Positions 8,523-18,951 of a DNA stretch of 58,210 nt are shown here, piece by piece. The notes under the pieces are model-generated. The model was not told where the DNA came from and did no database searches. It saw only the letters and a program-made list of their open reading frames with translations. Made by a program: the position numbers and the translations under genes. This stretch comes from Pseudomonas caricapapayae (GTDB lineage: Bacteria; Pseudomonadota; Gammaproteobacteria; Pseudomonadales; Pseudomonadaceae), in assembly GCF_001400735.1 (NCBI RefSeq), contig NZ_LJPW01000152.1:1-58210 (forward strand). The letters run 5' to 3'. Position 1 is the first letter of the stretch, and the number at the start of each line of letters is the position of its first letter.

Positions 8523-9556
8523 TCGATCAGGCACGCGCAGAGCCTTACCGGTTTGAGTTTTTTCAACTGGTCAGGTTGTTGCGTCTGCATTACAGCAGAG
8601 CAGGACGTATTGATCCCGAAGCGCGCCCGCATGAGGACCCGCTGCGTTTTCGCACGCAGCTGTCGCTGAACTTTCCCGTGAGCGAAGTCAGCGATCTCAA
8701 ATTCGAGCGCCTCGATGATTCGACTGCAACTGAACAGGCATTGACCGAAGTGCAGGTAACGTTCATGGGATTGATAGGGCCGTCAGGGGTACTTCCCCGT
8801 CCCTACACTGAAATACTCATGAACCGGCATATCCAGCAGAGGGACGATGGCGCCCATGCGTTTCTGGATGTGTTCTCTCATCGCATGATCGCTCTCTTCT
8901 ATCAGTCATGGCAGAAATACAAGTTTCACATCGAACATGAGCGCAAGGGTTCATCGGATTTCGAGCGCTATATGCTCAATCTGGTGGGTTTCGGCAAGCA
9001 AAGTCAGAAGCGAAAATTTGGCGCGAGCGGCTCACCTGTTCGACAGGAGTTATTCACCTACTTCTCGGGCTTGTTCACCCAGCGGCCTCGTAATCCGCAC
9101 AACCTGGAAGTGATGTTGAGCTTCTACTTCGGGCAACCCTTTTCACTGCGCGCCTTTGCCGGACGCTGGTTGAAACTTGAGCCGGAGCAGTGCTCGCAAC
9201 TGGGGCGTGCCAATGCATCTCTCGGTGAAAGCGCGGTGGCTGGCAATCGCGTATGGGACTACCAATCCTGCGTACGTATCGACATTGGTCCCTTGGACCT
9301 CGCTGAATATCAGCGTTTTCAACCAGGTAATGACGACTATAGAAAACTGGTTGATGTGGTGCGCTTCTATCTCGGTCCTACCCTTGATTTTGAACTTGCT
9401 CCGCAGCTCAAACCTGAGGCGATTCCGCTGGCGCGTCTAGGCCGAAACACAAACACAGCGCTGGGCTGGCTTGGCTGGCTGAAACGGCCTGGCGAAAAAG
9501 TAAATCCGTCACGTTGCGCTGTTTTCCGTATTCCTTTTGATGGGGTCGCCCTGTGA
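8486..9556 (+). CDS. tssG: T6SS baseplate subunit TssG
   Basis: Baseplate protein of 356 residues (ImpH/VasB family). The segments PYRFEFFQLVRLL near residue 20, LTEVQVTFMGLIGPSGVLP near 85-105 and a conserved FSHRMIALFYQSWQKY stretch are typical. Its ATG lies inside the end of tssF, and its own stop overlaps the GTG start of clpV by four bases, so tssE to tssH are one translationally coupled run. Confidence 0.95.
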   Translation: MATQNGRSTSGLIDQARAEPYRFEFFQLVRLLRLHYSRAGRIDPEARPHEDPLRFRTQLSLNFPVSEVSDLKFERLDDSTATEQALTEVQVTFMGLIGPSGVLPRPYTEILMNRHIQQRDDGAHAFLDVFSHRMIALFYQSWQKYKFHIEHERKGSSDFERYMLNLVGFGKQSQKRKFGASGSPVRQELFTYFSGLFTQRPRNPHNLEVMLSFYFGQPFSLRAFAGRWLKLEPEQCSQLGRANASLGESAVAGNRVWDYQSCVRIDIGPLDLAEYQRFQPGNDDYRKLVDVVRFYLGPTLDFELAPQLKPEAIPLARLGRNTNTALGWLGWLKRPGEKVNPSRCAVFRIPFDGVAL

Positions 9557-12156
9557 ACCTTAAGTCACTCTTTGCCAAGCTCAATGACACCTGCCGCAAC
9601 GCAACCGAAAGCGCCGCTGCGCTGTGCCTTGCGGAACGTCACTACGAAGTCGATATCGAGCATGTATTGCTACAGCTTCTTGAAGGCGACGATAACGATC
9701 TTCTGCCGATCTTGCGCCATTACGATGTAGTGATAGAGCGTCTGCAGTCACAGTTGGCGAGCGCCATGAGTGACTTCAAGACAGGGAATACTCGCACCCC
9801 CGCGTTATCCCCGCACATAACCCAACTGATCGAGCGAGCCTGGGTATTGGCTTCTATCGAATATGGCCAAAGCCTTATCCGAAGCGGCTTTTTGCTACAG
9901 GCCTTGCTCGACGACAAGGAACTGCGTCGGGTCATAGCCGCGTCAGCTCCTGAATTGGAAAAGATCAATGTCGACGATTTGAAAGCCAATCTCGAGGACT
10001 TCATTTCAGCCAGCAGCGAGTCACAGCAAAGCGCTTCTTTGCCAGCCGGAAACGATACTCAACGACCGGCAACCAAGGGCAACGGCAAGACTCCTGCCCT
10101 GGATCAATACACCGTGGACCTGACCCGCAGCGCGCGGGAAGGACGTATTGATCCGGTACTGGGACGCGAATTCGAAGTGCGCCAAATGGTCGATATTCTC
10201 ACCCGTCGACGGCAGAACAACCCGATTTTGACGGGAGAAGCCGGTGTCGGTAAAACCGCGGTAGTTGAAGGCTTGGCATTACGTATTGCTCTGGGCGATG
10301 TGCCAACGCCACTCAAGGATGTCGCTATTCATACGCTCGATCTGGGCCTGCTGCAGGCAGGAGCCGGGATCAAGGGCGAGTTCGAGAACCGTCTCAAATC
10401 AGTGATCGAAGAAACAAAGCGCAGCGTACATCCAATCATTCTTTTCATTGATGAAGCCCATACGCTGATTGGCTCAGGTGGCCAGGCAGGACAGAACGAT
10501 GCGGCCAACCTCCTCAAGCCAGCCTTGGCACGCGGCGAACTGCGAACTATCGCCGCCACTACGTGGGCTGAGTACAAAAAATACTTCGAAAAGGATGCCG
10601 CCCTTGCACGCCGCTTTCAGGTCGTAAAAGTAGAGGAGCCGGAAGAAGATCAGGCAATCTACATGTTGCGTGGCCTCCTGGAAAAAATGCAGGAACACCA
10701 TCGGGTAGCGGTCATGGACGAAGCGCTCGTCATGGCTGTCCGCCTGTCCAATCGCTATATCACAGGCAGGCAATTGCCGGATAAGGCCGTCAGCGTACTG
10801 GATACCGCCTGCGCGCGTGTCGCGCTGGGACAGACAACACAGCCCGGAATGCTCGAAGATTGCCGGCGCATGATTGACAACCTGCGCACTGAAATATCTC
10901 TGCTGGAAAAGGAACAGATCAAAGGCAGCGACCATCAGCGCCGACTTGCTCAACTCAGTGCAGAACTGACCGACGCCGAGAAACGCGAACAGGAACTGGT
11001 CACACAGTGGCAACGCGAATTGGAACTGGTCAAACAGTTGCACGAACTTAGCGAACAGACCACAGGGCAGGACCACCGCGCCGAGCTGGCCGACCTTCGG
11101 GCCGAGCTTGCAAAAGTTCAAGGTGAGCAGCCTCTGGTGCATGCGCTGGTAGACGGTGCCACCATTGGTGAAGTGATCTCCGGCTGGACAGGTATCCCGC
11201 TGGGCAAAATGCTGCGCGACGAGATTGATACCGTCCAGCGCTTACCTGCACTGCTGGCCGAACGCGTTCTTGGTCAGGACCATGCTCTGCATGAAATAGG
11301 CAAACGCATCAAGATTTCACGTGCGCGCATGGAAGACCCCAATAAGCCAATCGGCGTATTTCTGTTGCTTGGCCCAAGCGGTGTTGGCAAGACGGAAACC
11401 GCACTGGCATTGGCCGATACGCTGTACGGCGGCGAACGCAATGTCATCACGATCAATATGTCCGAGTATCAGGAAGCCCATACTGTCTCCAGCCTCAAGG
11501 GTTCACCTCCGGGCTATGTCGGATACGGCGAAGGCGGCGTACTGACCGAAGCTGTGCGTCGCAAACCTTACAGCGTCGTATTACTGGATGAAGTCGAAAA
11601 GGCCCATCCGGACGTGCTCGAACTGTTTTTCCAGGTATTCGACAAAGGCGTACTGGATGACGGCGAAGGACGCGAAATCAACTTCCGTAACACGGTGATC
11701 ATCCTCACGTCCAATGTCGGCACCGAACACATCATGCAAACGTGTCTCGGGGTCAGCGAGCTACCCGCCCCCGCCCAGATCGTCGAAGACCTGCGCGACC
11801 AGCTCAACAACGTATTCAAACCTGCATTTCTCGGGCGCTTGAGTATTGTTCCGTATTACCCGGTACAGGACGCCGTGCTCGAACGCATTGTCGGTCTGAA
11901 GCTCGCGCGTATCCGTGAGCGTTTCGAACGAAATCATCAAGCCTCTTTGGAATTCAGCCCGGAACTGGTGCCCACGATTGCTGCGCGCTGCACAGAAGTC
12001 GACAGCGGGGCCCGGAACATCGACAACATTCTGTCCGGCACATTGATGCCTGAATTGGCAGAGCATGTGTTGGCGCGGATGGCAGAAGACAAACCCGTCA
12101 ATAGCATGAGCATCGGCCTTGATGAGGCCGGAGGCTTTTCGTACACCGTGGCATAG
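9553..12156 (+). CDS. clpV: T6SS AAA+ ATPase TssH (ClpV)
   Basis: Hexameric unfoldase that disassembles the contracted TssBC sheath. The 867-residue protein has a double Clp-N region (1 to about 165), NBD1 with Walker A GEAGVGKT (228-235) and Walker B LFIDEAH (297-303), a ClpB-type middle coiled coil (about 420-530) and NBD2 with Walker A GPSGVGKT (607-614) and a matching Walker B (VVLLDEVEKAH). Both nucleotide sites look intact. The start is GTG, overlapping the tssG stop. ClpB itself is excluded by the T6SS context and divergent N-terminus. Confidence 0.96.
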   Translation: MNLKSLFAKLNDTCRNATESAAALCLAERHYEVDIEHVLLQLLEGDDNDLLPILRHYDVVIERLQSQLASAMSDFKTGNTRTPALSPHITQLIERAWVLASIEYGQSLIRSGFLLQALLDDKELRRVIAASAPELEKINVDDLKANLEDFISASSESQQSASLPAGNDTQRPATKGNGKTPALDQYTVDLTRSAREGRIDPVLGREFEVRQMVDILTRRRQNNPILTGEAGVGKTAVVEGLALRIALGDVPTPLKDVAIHTLDLGLLQAGAGIKGEFENRLKSVIEETKRSVHPIILFIDEAHTLIGSGGQAGQNDAANLLKPALARGELRTIAATTWAEYKKYFEKDAALARRFQVVKVEEPEEDQAIYMLRGLLEKMQEHHRVAVMDEALVMAVRLSNRYITGRQLPDKAVSVLDTACARVALGQTTQPGMLEDCRRMIDNLRTEISLLEKEQIKGSDHQRRLAQLSAELTDAEKREQELVTQWQRELELVKQLHELSEQTTGQDHRAELADLRAELAKVQGEQPLVHALVDGATIGEVISGWTGIPLGKMLRDEIDTVQRLPALLAERVLGQDHALHEIGKRIKISRARMEDPNKPIGVFLLLGPSGVGKTETALALADTLYGGERNVITINMSEYQEAHTVSSLKGSPPGYVGYGEGGVLTEAVRRKPYSVVLLDEVEKAHPDVLELFFQVFDKGVLDDGEGREINFRNTVIILTSNVGTEHIMQTCLGVSELPAPAQIVEDLRDQLNNVFKPAFLGRLSIVPYYPVQDAVLERIVGLKLARIRERFERNHQASLEFSPELVPTIAARCTEVDSGARNIDNILSGTLMPELAEHVLARMAEDKPVNSMSIGLDEAGGFSYTVA

Positions 12157-12235
12157 ACGACAACCGAAATCCGGATGAGATTCAGCGTCGCCCGAATTGC
12201 CGGGCGTCGATAGGAAGTGTTTCAGGAGCAGCAAA

Positions 12236-12946
12236 ATGGGCAGGTATTTGGGTGTTTTGATTATGTTGCTAGGGCTGACCGCTTGCGGCATCACTGACCG
12301 TGTAAGCAAGCGAGTCGATGACACATGGGCAGGCGACATGCTGTTCAGCAGCGATGAAAAAATTGTTCTGACCGTGGACGGCGGCAACCAGTTGAACCCC
12401 AATACCTCCGGCATGCCTTTGTCCGTCGTGACCAGGGTTTATCAGTTGACCTCGCTGGACAAGTTCAACAGCGCGGACTCCAACATGCTGCTGGAGCACC
12501 CCGAACAGACACTCGGCAACACCGTGCTCGATACCCGCGAACTCGTGGTTTTGCCCGGGATGGGTCAGGTCCAGACCTGGCCACTGGCCAAGGAAGCACG
12601 GTACATCGCAGTAGCGGCCTTCTTTCGTGATGACAGCGGCGGCCGCTGGAAAATGGCATTCAATGCCGACGCGTTTCGCAAGGACGGGATTCTGTTTTCA
12701 TCCGAGGGCGGCCGCGTGCTTCTGGACGTGAACCGCATCAGTGCCGAGCGTGGACAAGATGTGCTGCAGATGCCTGAAGAACAAATCATCGCGCCATTGC
12801 AGCCAGCCCAGCCAGAGCATACGGAGCCTGGGCTTATGGAGCGCATGCAGTCAAAGGCCGTCGAATCTGCCGAAGACGCTGCCAACAATTCTATTAAGAA
12901 GTCGCTGAGCAATACATTTGATTCAGCTCTGGAAGGTGCTAAATGA
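12236..12946 (+). CDS. tssJ: T6SS outer-membrane lipoprotein TssJ
   Basis: Lipoprotein of the TssJLM membrane complex. The start at 12236 (MGRYLGVLIML) is chosen because it gives a clean lipoprotein signal with lipobox LTAC-G (Cys17) and has CAGGAGCA upstream. Residue +2 is Gly, which fits sorting to the outer membrane. The mature domain has the TssJ beta-sandwich pattern (VVTRVYQLTSLDKF). It carries a longer C-terminal tail than the shorter TssJ proteins, with an amphipathic Lys/Ala/Glu-rich end. Its stop overlaps tssK (ATGA). Confidence 0.92.
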   Translation: MGRYLGVLIMLLGLTACGITDRVSKRVDDTWAGDMLFSSDEKIVLTVDGGNQLNPNTSGMPLSVVTRVYQLTSLDKFNSADSNMLLEHPEQTLGNTVLDTRELVVLPGMGQVQTWPLAKEARYIAVAAFFRDDSGGRWKMAFNADAFRKDGILFSSEGGRVLLDVNRISAERGQDVLQMPEEQIIAPLQPAQPEHTEPGLMERMQSKAVESAEDAANNSIKKSLSNTFDSALEGAK

Positions 12947-14286
12947 GTAAAAAGAGCCGTGTAATGTGGTCAGAAGGCATGTTCCTTCTGCCACAGCACT
13001 TCCAGTATCAGGATGAGTTCCACCAGAACCAGCTGGCTCAGGCGACGCTTCGCTCGTCGCCATTTCATTGGGGCGTGCAGCTTCTGGAAGTGGATGAGCA
13101 AGCCTTGGTCAACGGAGTGCTGCAACTCAAGCGGCTACAGATGGTTTTCCCGGACGGCTCGCTTTTTGACGCCCCGCAGCACGACCCTCTGCCTGCTGCG
13201 CGCGATTTGAAAGATGTGCAGCACGGTTCGGAGCTGAAGGTGTACGCGGCGTTGAAACTGGCCGAACCGTACAGCGCCAATTACCTTGACGAAGGTGAAG
13301 AGCGCAAAGGCGCGCGTCGATACCGTAAAGCATTTGATATGTTGCCTGATATCAATGAAGGCGAGCTGGAAAACGAAATTACCAGTCTGCGACTTAATGT
13401 TGTGCTGCTGATCGATGGTGATTCACTCGATGGCTACAGCTATTGCCCGCTAACCCTGCTACAGCGCAACAACATTAACGGATTTAGCCTGGACACTCAG
13501 TTCATTCATCCTGCCCTGCACATCGGGTCGCATGAAACGTTGCTGAAAATTGCCCAGCGCTTGCTCGCACTTTTGCAGAGCAAGAGCGAAACACTGTCTG
13601 GCCGCCGCCGGGAAAGAGCTGACCAGATCGCTGAATTCGGGTCGAGCGATGTCAGCCTGTTCTGGCTGCTTTATACCGTCAATCGCGCGTATCCGGGTCT
13701 TGCTCACCTGCTTCAGCATCCGAGGCTGCACCCAGAGCAACTGTATCGCTTTCTGGCTGAGCTGGCGGGCAGTCTGCTGACTTTTTCCCTGAGTGCGCAG
13801 CTCAATGACATCCCTGCCTACGATCATCATGATCCCGCCACTTCGATGATAAAGCTCGACAGGCTGGTTCGCGAACTGCTCAACAGTGTTGTGCCCAACC
13901 AATATATTCCGATCAGCCTGGAACAGACTCGTACGTCCTATTTTGTGGGCCGCCTGAACGATCCACGCTTGAGTGAGGCTGACTTTTACATTGCGGTTCA
14001 CGCAGACATGCCGGGGGCTCAGGTTCTTGAACTGGTACCACGTGCATTCAAGGTCGGCTCGCCGGAAGACATTGAAGTCGTGGTCAATACGGCAATGCCA
14101 GGAGCGGCGCTCAGCCACTGCGTGCGAACCCCAAATGCCATTCCCGTTCGTCTGGACAACCAATACTTCTCGATCGAACCCCATGGCCGGGTCTACGAAC
14201 GCATGATGAAAGCTAACGCCATCGCGTTCTATGTACCCAGCGCATTTAAAAATCTCAAGCTTGAACTGATGGCGGTGCTCAAATGA
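12943..14286 (+). CDS. tssK: T6SS baseplate-membrane connector TssK
   Basis: TssK links the baseplate wedges to the TssJLM complex. The 447-residue protein starts with the family hallmark VMWSEGMFLLPQHFQ, has the internal INRA-like VNRAYPGLAHLL segment and ends in the receptor-binding-like C-terminal domain. The ATG overlaps the tssJ stop and its own stop overlaps tssL, so the J-K-L block is translationally coupled. Length and motifs are normal. Confidence 0.96.
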   Translation: MSKKSRVMWSEGMFLLPQHFQYQDEFHQNQLAQATLRSSPFHWGVQLLEVDEQALVNGVLQLKRLQMVFPDGSLFDAPQHDPLPAARDLKDVQHGSELKVYAALKLAEPYSANYLDEGEERKGARRYRKAFDMLPDINEGELENEITSLRLNVVLLIDGDSLDGYSYCPLTLLQRNNINGFSLDTQFIHPALHIGSHETLLKIAQRLLALLQSKSETLSGRRRERADQIAEFGSSDVSLFWLLYTVNRAYPGLAHLLQHPRLHPEQLYRFLAELAGSLLTFSLSAQLNDIPAYDHHDPATSMIKLDRLVRELLNSVVPNQYIPISLEQTRTSYFVGRLNDPRLSEADFYIAVHADMPGAQVLELVPRAFKVGSPEDIEVVVNTAMPGAALSHCVRTPNAIPVRLDNQYFSIEPHGRVYERMMKANAIAFYVPSAFKNLKLELMAVLK

Positions 14287-14996
14287 ATGATGCCGTGATG
14301 CAAGGCGGCGTTACTGCCCCAGCGCAAACACTGACACTCAAGGATATGGTCAAGGACTTCATGACCATGGCGCTGATGATTCGTCGCGGAAGCAAGGTGC
14401 GCGACGTCTCAAGGCTGCGTGCCAGCGTCGACGAATTCTTTCCCGCGCTTGAGCGGGATGCGCGTCGTGCCAACTACAGCGTCGAACAAGTCAGGGATGC
14501 GCAATACGCGCTTTGTGCGTTTCTGGATGAAAGCGTCTTGAATGCCGGGCAGAGTGAAATACGCAATCAGATTGAAGTTAATCCACTGCAATTTCAGTAT
14601 TTTGGTGTCCATTTGGCGGGTCAGGGTTTCTTCGAGAAACTCGAGGCATTACGTACCGACGTGAAGCGCAACCTTGATGTCCTTGAGGTTTATCACCTGT
14701 GCCTGGCACTGGGCTTTGAAGGCAAGTATAGCCTCGAGAAGAAAGATCAACTTCGTTATATCGCCAATACCCTGGGTCAGGACATCGCTCGCTACCGAAC
14801 CCCGCGCAAGGCGCTTTCTCCTGATTGGGCACTGCCTGATCAAGTGTCTCAGATGTTTCGCTATGAAGTCCCCTTATGGCTCTACCTGGTACTCATCGCA
14901 CTGATATGCGGTGCCGTTTATCTGACCCTGGACTGGCTTCTGGGCAAAGAGGTGGCAGCACTGGCCGAACAGGTCCGTCAGCTGTTCGGCGTTTAA
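14283..14996 (+). CDS. tssL: T6SS inner-membrane protein TssL (short form)
   Basis: Inner-membrane partner of TssM, 237 residues (DotU/IcmH family). The cytoplasmic hook domain includes AQYALCAFLDESVLN and VYHLCLALGFEGKY. A single C-terminal transmembrane segment lies near 198-220 (LWLYLVLIALICGAVYL). There is no periplasmic OmpA/peptidoglycan-binding extension; in this cluster that domain is carried by the IcmF-like protein at 19872 instead. Overlaps tssK by four bases. Confidence 0.95.
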   Translation: MNDAVMQGGVTAPAQTLTLKDMVKDFMTMALMIRRGSKVRDVSRLRASVDEFFPALERDARRANYSVEQVRDAQYALCAFLDESVLNAGQSEIRNQIEVNPLQFQYFGVHLAGQGFFEKLEALRTDVKRNLDVLEVYHLCLALGFEGKYSLEKKDQLRYIANTLGQDIARYRTPRKALSPDWALPDQVSQMFRYEVPLWLYLVLIALICGAVYLTLDWLLGKEVAALAEQVRQLFGV

Positions 14997-15023
14997 TTCA
15001 GTTACGGATCCGGTCAGGAAGAC

Positions 15024-18000
15024 ATGAAAGCATTATTGCGTTGTTTGAAAAATTTCTGGTTTGCACTGGCACTCCTGTGGACCGTCGGTTTGCTCGCTTG
15101 CTGGCTGGCACTACCGCGCTGGAATTTCACGCGGGAAAACGTTTACGTGGCCATGGCGCTGATCAGCGCCTTCTGTCTGCTGCTTATTGTGCTGCGTCAG
15201 TACCGCAGAATTCGCGCCGAACAAAACATCGAAAGCCTTGTGCAACTGGAGGTAGACAGGTCGCTAGGGGCCGAGGGCGAGTTTCGTGATCAACACGTAC
15301 TGCGCGAGCGCCTCAAACATGCGATATCGATGCTGCGCTCATCGCGCTCTGCGGGCGGCGGCGGAGCATCTGCGCTTTCTGACCTGCCATGGTATCTGGT
15401 CATCGGCATGTCAGCTTCGGGCAAGACCTCGCTACTGACACGTTCAGGTCTGTCAGCGACCATTGCCGGAGCTCAGGCGAGCGGCATGGACAGCGGGACT
15501 CAGCACTGCGACTGGTATTTCAGTCCTGACGCAGTCTTGATTGATACTGCGGGCCGCTACTTGCGCGATGACCAGTCAGCCAGCGAGTTCGCCTCGTTCC
15601 TCAAGCTACTGCGCAAGCAACGCGCCAAACCCGCCGTCAACGGGTTGATTCTGGTGGTGAGCCTGCCAGAGATTGTCTCTGCCACCTTGGCCGAACGTGA
15701 AGCCCTGGCTGCTCGTCTGGTTTCTCGTATCGATGAATACAGCGAGTGTCTGGGCGTCAACCCTCCGCTTTATCTGATGCTCAGCAAGACAGATCTGCTG
15801 CCAGGCTTCAACCAGGCCTTCGACGGTATGGACACTGCACAACGCCAGCAGCCTCTGGGTATGACGTTCGCCTTGTCGGATGTGCGCGCCAAAGGCCTGC
15901 GAGCTGTCATGGAAACCAAATTTGCCCATTTGCTGGAGAGCGTGCGACATCACGTGGACACCCAGCTCATTATCGGGGGCAAAACCGCCAGCGCCGAGCT
16001 GCTGCAATTCCCCAATTACTTTGCCGAACTGTCGACCGTTATCTCTGGTTTTCTTGACCAGTTTGAGCGCTCAGCGCAAGGGCATACGCCTCCCATCGTG
16101 CGAGGTGTCTATTTTACCAGCGCCCTGCAGACAGATGAGCAGTTGCCACCGGTCTATGAGGACGCGCTTGGAGATTACTACGCGCTTGAGCCCAAAGAGC
16201 ATCCGGTACACGGCGATACATGTAGAAAGATAGGCGACAAGAGCTACTTCATTACTGAGACATTTCGTCAGGTAGTGTTCCCGGATCGCAACCTGAGCCT
16301 TTACTACTCGCGCCTGGGCCGCACACGATCTTTGACACCTGCATTGATCGCGATAGCGGCTTTGGCAGGTATAGGCCTGATAGCGTGGGAGACGGTTTCT
16401 TATAACAAAAACCGTGAAATGCTGACGGGCATCGCAAACGAATTGAAACAGCTTGAGACTGCACCCGACCGGTCAGACAGGTTGCGCTCAGGGCAGGCAA
16501 TGGAAACATTGCGTGTTTACCTGAGCGAGTTCGAAGGATACGACAATCACGGCGTACCCTTCGCGTTGGGCGCTGGCCTGTACAGCGGCGATGATCTGCT
16601 GACCCCACTACGTGAGGCGTACCTGCAGCAGCTACGTACCCAAGCGCTGGAGCCAATAGGCAAGTACTTGCAAGTACAACTGCGCGAGCTGAATCAGTTT
16701 GCCCAGACGGTGGATAGAAGCCCGCTGGCACCGACTGATAAACGCCGCTCGACCAAATCCCCGATAAAAGCACCAGCAAAAAACCCGAGTCTCAGCGCAT
16801 TGAAAGCGACGGTCGGCCTTCCGCGTAACAGCGCAGATCTGACCGGCCAGCTACGCTCGGGCGTCAACGAGGCAGGTGAGGCTGGGCGTCGCAGAACGCT
16901 GGATGCTCTTCGCGATAACGCCAAGTCCGAATCAACTACGGATCTTGCCGAAGACACCGCACTGACTGCCGGGTTGTCACTGTCGGAAGACAGCCTCAGC
17001 CGGCTGACAGAGCAACAAGTATCTTCAGTGATCAAGGCCTACAGCGCACTTAAGCTGTACCTGATTCTGTCGCGCCCGGATGAACACCGCGATGCCGAAT
17101 TCGTTGCTGATGAACTTCCTCAAGTCTGGGCACTGGCGGCGCAGGCCGAGGGTCAGGAAATCAGTCCGGCACTGATTGAAGCCAATACCGCGATGTATGT
17201 GCGCTACCTGCAACAAGGCACCGCGCCAGCGCTGCGACGTAATGAGCAACTGGTCAACGAAACACGGCAGAGCCTGCGCTCCTTCATGATTGCCAGCTCT
17301 CTGGTTGATCGTGAGTATCTGCGCCTTCAACTGGAGTCGAGCCGTCAGTTCCCGTCGCTTACGCTATCGGACATGGTGCCCGCAGCCGGACGTGATCAGT
17401 TATTTTCGGCGGAAGCAGTACCTGCCATTTACACCCGACAAGGTTGGGAAGAGTTTCTGCAGCCCGAACTGATCAAGTTGCTGTCAGGCAATCTACGCAA
17501 CGACAGTGACTGGGTACTCGATAGCGAAGGCAGCAACGGCATGGTTCAGAAAGCCAACTTCGTGCGCGAGCTGATGGCTCGCTACAAAGCCGACTACGCA
17601 GATGCCTGGTTCAGGATGCTCAGAGGCGTAGGTGTGCGTCATTTCACCGACATGGCCAATGCTACCGAGCGTTTGTCAGTACTTAGCGATGTGCAGAACT
17701 CCCCCGTCAAGAGTCTGTTGCACGCGGTGAACCAAAACACGTCGTGGGACTTGCCCAAAGTCAACTCTGCGGCGTCTCCGAACAAAGCGGACGACGGGTT
17801 CTGGAGCGGCATCAAAGGCACCTTCAGTACCCAGAGCGAGCAAGCCGAAAGCCTGGTAGTGACATTGCCACGTGTTGACGATGGGAGTCTGGCAAAACGC
17901 TTCGAACCCGTCGCACGCCTGTTCGCAACGCAAAATGCAGAAGGCGCGGACAGCACGGTGATGGATCGATATCTGGCAGCGTTACGCAAGCTCAAAGTGC

Positions 18001-18917
18001 GTTTGACCAATATTCAGCGATCGCAGGATGTCGGCAAGAACAGCAAGCTATTGATCAGCGAAACACTGGAAGGACAGCCGTCTGAAGTTACACAGGTACG
18101 CAACTACATCGAGACCAGTGTCGATACCAGCGAAGGAGGCCTGTCGAACTCCTTGCAACGCCTGTTCAACTCGCCACTGCAATATGCTTGGGAAACACTT
18201 CGCGACCCGGCTGGCCAACAGATCGCAAAAGCATGGTCGCAGGATGTCGCCCGCCCCTGGAAACAGGTTATGGCTTACCGGTACCCCATTGTGGCTGGCA
18301 GTGAAAACGAGGCATCCGTCAAGGACTTGCAGCGTTTCGTCGATCCTGAAACAGGTCTGCTGCCCGCGTTCAAACGCAACGAAATCGGCAACCTCGCCGG
18401 CGGCGAAGGATTGGGCATGGGTACAGGCGGTAACGCCGCGCCTTTGGTCAATACACGCATGATCGACAGTATCGACAAGGCCAGCTCGGTAGGACAGGTC
18501 ATCGCCAGTTTGTCTGATCGGGAAAACGGCTTCGAAATCATGTTGGAGCCATCGGCTCGTTACACGGACATCATTTTCACGCTCGACGGGCAGGAACAGC
18601 ATTATCGAAACGGTCGTACCAGTTGGAACCGGTTCTCCTGGCCGGGTACCTCCAACGCACCGGGCGCACGTCTGGACGTTGTGACGCTGGAAGGTCAACG
18701 CATCACTGTTTTCGACTACCCAGGCCGCTGGGGCCTGCTGAAAATGAACGACAGTGCTCGGGTCACTGATCTGGATACGGTTCAGCAGCGTTTCAGCTGG
18801 CAGTCGGCCGCAGGGCCGGTAAGCCTGGTCGTTCGTAACTATGGCGGCGTCAAAATGACTGATCTGGCACAGGTCAAATCATTAAGCGTGCTTAACGATC
18901 CTGGGCAGAAAAACTGA
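15024..18917 (+). CDS. tssM: T6SS inner-membrane protein TssM (IcmF)
   Basis: Core of the trans-envelope complex, 1297 residues. Two N-terminal membrane segments (about 10-30 and 40-60) precede a cytoplasmic NTPase-like domain with Walker A GMSASGKT (128-135) and LIDTAGRY. A third membrane segment lies near 437-457 (PALIAIAALAGIGLIAW). The large periplasmic part ends in the IcmF C-terminal beta domain that contacts TssJ. GGTCAGGAAG upstream of 15024 supports the start. It is the canonical TssM, distinct from the shorter IcmF-OmpA protein encoded downstream. Confidence 0.96.
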   Translation: MKALLRCLKNFWFALALLWTVGLLACWLALPRWNFTRENVYVAMALISAFCLLLIVLRQYRRIRAEQNIESLVQLEVDRSLGAEGEFRDQHVLRERLKHAISMLRSSRSAGGGGASALSDLPWYLVIGMSASGKTSLLTRSGLSATIAGAQASGMDSGTQHCDWYFSPDAVLIDTAGRYLRDDQSASEFASFLKLLRKQRAKPAVNGLILVVSLPEIVSATLAEREALAARLVSRIDEYSECLGVNPPLYLMLSKTDLLPGFNQAFDGMDTAQRQQPLGMTFALSDVRAKGLRAVMETKFAHLLESVRHHVDTQLIIGGKTASAELLQFPNYFAELSTVISGFLDQFERSAQGHTPPIVRGVYFTSALQTDEQLPPVYEDALGDYYALEPKEHPVHGDTCRKIGDKSYFITETFRQVVFPDRNLSLYYSRLGRTRSLTPALIAIAALAGIGLIAWETVSYNKNREMLTGIANELKQLETAPDRSDRLRSGQAMETLRVYLSEFEGYDNHGVPFALGAGLYSGDDLLTPLREAYLQQLRTQALEPIGKYLQVQLRELNQFAQTVDRSPLAPTDKRRSTKSPIKAPAKNPSLSALKATVGLPRNSADLTGQLRSGVNEAGEAGRRRTLDALRDNAKSESTTDLAEDTALTAGLSLSEDSLSRLTEQQVSSVIKAYSALKLYLILSRPDEHRDAEFVADELPQVWALAAQAEGQEISPALIEANTAMYVRYLQQGTAPALRRNEQLVNETRQSLRSFMIASSLVDREYLRLQLESSRQFPSLTLSDMVPAAGRDQLFSAEAVPAIYTRQGWEEFLQPELIKLLSGNLRNDSDWVLDSEGSNGMVQKANFVRELMARYKADYADAWFRMLRGVGVRHFTDMANATERLSVLSDVQNSPVKSLLHAVNQNTSWDLPKVNSAASPNKADDGFWSGIKGTFSTQSEQAESLVVTLPRVDDGSLAKRFEPVARLFATQNAEGADSTVMDRYLAALRKLKVRLTNIQRSQDVGKNSKLLISETLEGQPSEVTQVRNYIETSVDTSEGGLSNSLQRLFNSPLQYAWETLRDPAGQQIAKAWSQDVARPWKQVMAYRYPIVAGSENEASVKDLQRFVDPETGLLPAFKRNEIGNLAGGEGLGMGTGGNAAPLVNTRMIDSIDKASSVGQVIASLSDRENGFEIMLEPSARYTDIIFTLDGQEQHYRNGRTSWNRFSWPGTSNAPGARLDVVTLEGQRITVFDYPGRWGLLKMNDSARVTDLDTVQQRFSWQSAAGPVSLVVRNYGGVKMTDLAQVKSLSVLNDPGQKN

Positions 18918-18951
18918 TTATGGCAAGCCATCGCAGAGGGGGCACAGGCTG